DNA of 8,305 nucleotides from JBOGJI01 sp050747865 (GTDB lineage: Bacteria > Acidobacteriota > Thermoanaerobaculia > Multivoradales > JAHEKO01): contig JBOGJI010000264.1 of assembly GCA_050747865.1 (NCBI GenBank), forward strand, positions 1-8,305, read 5' to 3'. The translations under genes and the position numbers were made by a program. A model generated the notes under the pieces. That model saw nothing but the letters and a program-made list of their open reading frames with translations, ran no database searches and was not told the origin of the DNA. This document shows positions 6,354 to 8,305 of the stretch, piece by piece (position 1 is the first letter of the stretch; each line of letters starts with the position of its first letter).

Positions 6354-7873
6354 AAGTCGGCATCGACCTGGGAACCAGCTACTCCCTCGTCGCCCGCACG
6401 CATCCGGACGGCTCCACGACGCTGGTCCCCGACTTCCGCGACCACGAGCGGCTGCACACGCCGTCCGTGGTCCTCGTCACCGGCGGCAGCGCCTTCGTCG
6501 GCGCCATCGCCGAGGACATCGTGGAGGACCACCCGGAGCTGCCGATCATCCGGTTCTTCAAGCGCCACCTGGGGAGCCGGGAACCCATCTACTTCGACGA
6601 CGAGGGCGGCGGCTGGCACGCCGAAGGGATCGGCGCGCTGATCCTCGACAAGCTGCGCTTCGACGCCGAGACCGAGATGTCGCGCAAGGTCGACGGCGCC
6701 GTGATCACGGTGCCGGCGCACTTCAACGACCGCCAGCGCAAGGCGGTGGCCGCCACCGCCGCGCTCGCCAACCTGCCGCTTTTGGATCTGCTCGAGGAGC
6801 CGGTCGCGGCCGCCCTGCACTACGGTGTCACCACCGACTCCCGCAGCCGCGTCCTGTTCGCCTACGACTTCGGCGGCGGCACCTTCGACGCCACGGCGAT
6901 GACGCTCAACGACCAGGGCATCTACGTCCTCGCCAAGACGGGCGACACCCACCTGGGCGGCAAGGAGCTGGATGAGCGGGTCGGCGAGCTGATCCTCGAC
7001 CAGTTCCAGCGCGCTCTTGGCCGCAAGCTGGAGCTGAACGCGCGCACGCTGCTGGAGCTGCGGCGGGCCTCCGAGGCACTCAAGATCGAGCTCTCGATGC
7101 CGGGCGTCCGCCAGGTGCGCAAGACCGTGCTCATTGGCAGCGAGGCGGTGGAGATCCAGCTCGATCGGGAGCACTACTCGCGCGCCATCGCCGACACCAT
7201 CGAACGGACGATCGTGGTGACCCAGCAGTGCCTCAAGGAGTCCGGTCTGGCGGCGGGCGACGTCGACACCCTGCTCCTCGTCGGCGGATCCTCCCTGGTC
7301 CCCGACGCCGCCCGGCGCCTGAAGGAGATCTTTCCCTCCGACGCGATCGAGGTCCGCTACCACGAGCCCAGCAAGTCCGTCGCCCTGGGGGCGGCGCTGC
7401 GCTCCGCGCAGATCGCCGGCGACCACGAGAAGTTCCGCCTGCCGCCAGAGCTGAAAGGGGTGACCGGCTATTCGGTCGGTGTGCGCGCCCTCGATCCGCG
7501 CAGCGGCGAGGTGACCATCGACACCCTGATCCGGCAGAACATGCCGCTGCCCACGTCGGCCAAGAAAACCTACTACACCGCGCGGGCGGACCAGCAGACG
7601 ATCGTCCTCGATCTCGTCCAGCACCGGGGAGACCCGTCCCAGGCCGTCGGCCTCGGCAACCTGACCGTCGGGCCGCTGCGCAACCCGCGAGCCGGCTACC
7701 CGATCGGCGTGCGCATCGACTACCGCGAGGATGGAACCGTGCACGTGATCGCCACCGACGCCAACACCGGCGCAGAGCTGCAGCAGTCCTTCGGCGGCGA
7801 CCCGGAAGGCGACGTCGAATATTTCGTCGCCCAGCGCAAGCAGCTCCAGTCGATCCTGATGACCCGCCCCTAG
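6350..7873 (+). CDS. Hsp70-family (DnaK-like) ATPase without C-terminal lid
   Basis: A 507-residue Hsp70 with a complete-looking nucleotide-binding domain: phosphate-1 loop GIDLGTSYS (4-12), catalytic-type Lys71 in FFKRHLG, ITVPAHFNDRQRKAV (119-133), EEPVAAALHYG (149-159), phosphate-2 loop DFGGGTFD (173-180), HLGGKELD (201-208) and adenosine motif LLVGGSSLVPDA (309-320). It should bind and hydrolyse ATP. A beta-type substrate domain follows (about 370-480). The protein ends soon after, so the helical lid and EEVD-like tail of DnaK (about 640 residues) are absent. The conserved interdomain linker D-[VL]-L-L-L-D is replaced by unrelated sequence near 363-370. It is therefore more like the short accessory Hsp70s found next to other genes than the housekeeping DnaK. 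The start ATG overlaps the upstream TGA (ATGA), indicating coupling. No GrpE or J-protein gene is in the window. Confidence 0.92.
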   Translation: MKVGIDLGTSYSLVARTHPDGSTTLVPDFRDHERLHTPSVVLVTGGSAFVGAIAEDIVEDHPELPIIRFFKRHLGSREPIYFDDEGGGWHAEGIGALILDKLRFDAETEMSRKVDGAVITVPAHFNDRQRKAVAATAALANLPLLDLLEEPVAAALHYGVTTDSRSRVLFAYDFGGGTFDATAMTLNDQGIYVLAKTGDTHLGGKELDERVGELILDQFQRALGRKLELNARTLLELRRASEALKIELSMPGVRQVRKTVLIGSEAVEIQLDREHYSRAIADTIERTIVVTQQCLKESGLAAGDVDTLLLVGGSSLVPDAARRLKEIFPSDAIEVRYHEPSKSVALGAALRSAQIAGDHEKFRLPPELKGVTGYSVGVRALDPRSGEVTIDTLIRQNMPLPTSAKKTYYTARADQQTIVLDLVQHRGDPSQAVGLGNLTVGPLRNPRAGYPIGVRIDYREDGTVHVIATDANTGAELQQSFGGDPEGDVEYFVAQRKQLQSILMTRP

Positions 7874-7917
7874 CCCGCCCCGGCGGCGGCCACCCGTGTA
7901 CGACAAGACCTCCCCCT

Positions 7918-7921
7918 GAGG
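7918..7921 (+). promoter_or_regulatory. Weak ribosome binding site of the channel fragment
   Basis: GAGG lies 7 nt before ATG 7929, supporting that start. The 55-nt gap after the Hsp70 stop shows no clear promoter or terminator. Confidence 0.5.
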
Positions 7922-7928
7922 CAGATCG

Positions 7929-8240
7929 ATGCGTGTCCAGGCTCTGCGTCAGTTGACGCGGATCGTCGAGGAGACCGACACCACGGCGGGCCGTGGGTTC
8001 GATCTCGCGATCCAGGGGCTCATCGTGATCTCCCTGGTGGCGTTTGCGGTAGAGACCCTCCCGGCTCTCTCAACCGGCTCCAGGCAGGGGCTCCGGCTCC
8101 TTGAGATCGCGGTGGCGCTGGCGTTCACCGCCGAGTACCTCCTTCGGATCCTGGTCGCCGACCGGCCGCTGCGCTTCGGTGTCCGACCCGCGCCGCTCGT
8201 GCGGCGGGACCCTACATCTCCTTGCGTAGCCCCAGGTTGA
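7929..8240 (+). pseudogene. Voltage-gated ion channel fragment (S1-S2 only)
   Basis: The frame encodes 103 residues. The first 83 or so match the start of bacterial six-helix voltage-gated potassium/ion-transport channels: a short cytoplasmic N-terminus ending ETDTTAGRGFD, S1 at about 25-45 (LAIQGLIVISLVAFAVETLP), an extracellular loop, and S2 at about 57-77 with the typical FTAEYLLRIL (66-75), including the conserved S2 acid Glu69. Homology stops after DRPLRFG. The last 20 residues (GVRPAPLVRRDPTSPCVAPG) are not channel-like, and the other plus-strand frames show no S3-S6, pore or selectivity filter (TVGYGD). An intact relative is usually at least 220 residues, so this is a 3'-truncated remnant and cannot form a channel alone. 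Its end overlaps, tail to tail, the minus-strand gene at 8212-8305. It may have been last in the Hsp70 operon. Confidence 0.75.
8191..8206. terminator. GC-rich hairpin between convergent genes
   Basis: A perfect 6-bp stem, CGCCGC and GCGGCG, encloses the loop TCGT; GTCC (8181-8184) and GGAC (8207-8210) could extend it after an asymmetric bulge. It lies just downstream of the minus-strand stop at 8212-8214, where a terminator would be expected. No T-tract follows on either strand, so intrinsic termination is uncertain. Confidence 0.3.
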
Positions 8241-8305
8241 TGACGTAGTTGTCGAGGGTGCTGCGCTCGAGGTCGGTGTCGTAGGTGGCGAAGAAGGACC
8301 AGCCG
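8212..8305 (-). CDS. C-terminal end of a probable outer-membrane beta-barrel protein (partial)
   Basis: Thirty codons enter from the right edge and end at TAG (8214-8212). They read GWSFFATYDTDLERSTLDNY, then VINLGLRKEM. Alternating polar and hydrophobic residues in two short strands (W-S-F-F-A-T-Y and Y-V-I-N-L-G-L-R) joined by a charged turn look like the last hairpin of an outer-membrane barrel. The C-terminal residue is Met rather than the usual Phe, so the call is tentative. The gene converges on the channel fragment, overlapping its 3' end by 29 nt. Confidence 0.5.
   Translation of the reverse strand, partial: GWSFFATYDTDLERSTLDNYVINLGLRKEM

Noticed and set aside
5972..7906. 644-codon minus-strand frame opposite the Hsp70 gene
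   Set aside because: It is antisense to a clearly recognisable Hsp70 with all ATPase motifs. Long antisense frames are expected in GC-rich codon-biased DNA.
3804..8229. An 11-nt string CCTTGCGTAGC present both near 3807 and near 8220
   Set aside because: It is short, one copy lies inside the minus-strand coding end, and there is no extended similarity around the two sites. Probably chance.

Overview
The window is GC-rich chromosomal DNA from a bacterium. The Shine-Dalgarno sequences, a 4-nt stop/start overlap, a STAS regulator, an Hsp70 and a probable outer-membrane protein tail all look bacterial, and the last points to a diderm. Nothing here fixes the phylum. An uncultured high-GC diderm such as an Acidobacteriota or Deltaproteobacteria relative would fit, but that is a guess.

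Left part (1-3131, minus strand): one open reading frame starts at 3131 behind a strong ribosome binding site and runs off the left edge after 1043 codons with no stop. It encodes a giant, acidic, cysteine-punctuated protein made almost entirely of a ten-residue repeat, roughly G-F/Y-E-A-x-E-L/M-K-E-A. The repeats have a second level of order: three 150-bp units of five decapeptides (1621-2070) and fifteen 90-bp units of three decapeptides (1-1350, continuing off the edge). Towards the N-terminus the repeats become progressively degenerate. The long plus-strand frames opposite it are shadows of the repeat.

Middle (3132-3899): a spacer between divergent genes. It contains a short hairpin in the repeat gene's leader and a remnant insertion sequence of about 550 bp (3235-3783). 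The remnant has imperfect terminal inverted repeats and only the N-terminal DNA-binding part of a transposase. Its reading frame runs without a stop into the next gene, which could mislead automated gene calling.

Right part (3900-7873, plus strand): a tightly packed three-gene operon. It comprises a small STAS-domain protein (anti-sigma-factor-antagonist type), a 698-residue membrane-anchored protein that looks like a dynamin-family protein with a degenerate GTP-binding loop, and an Hsp70-family ATPase without the C-terminal lid. The gaps are 3 nt and then a 4-nt ATGA overlap, so the three products are probably made together. I infer a membrane-associated chaperone or remodelling module with a phospho-switch-type regulator. 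The divergent giant repeat protein could be a partner or client, but only proximity supports that.

Right end (7929-8305): a broken voltage-gated ion-channel gene retaining only S1-S2, converging on the last 30 codons of a minus-strand gene that looks like the C-terminal beta-strands of an outer-membrane protein.
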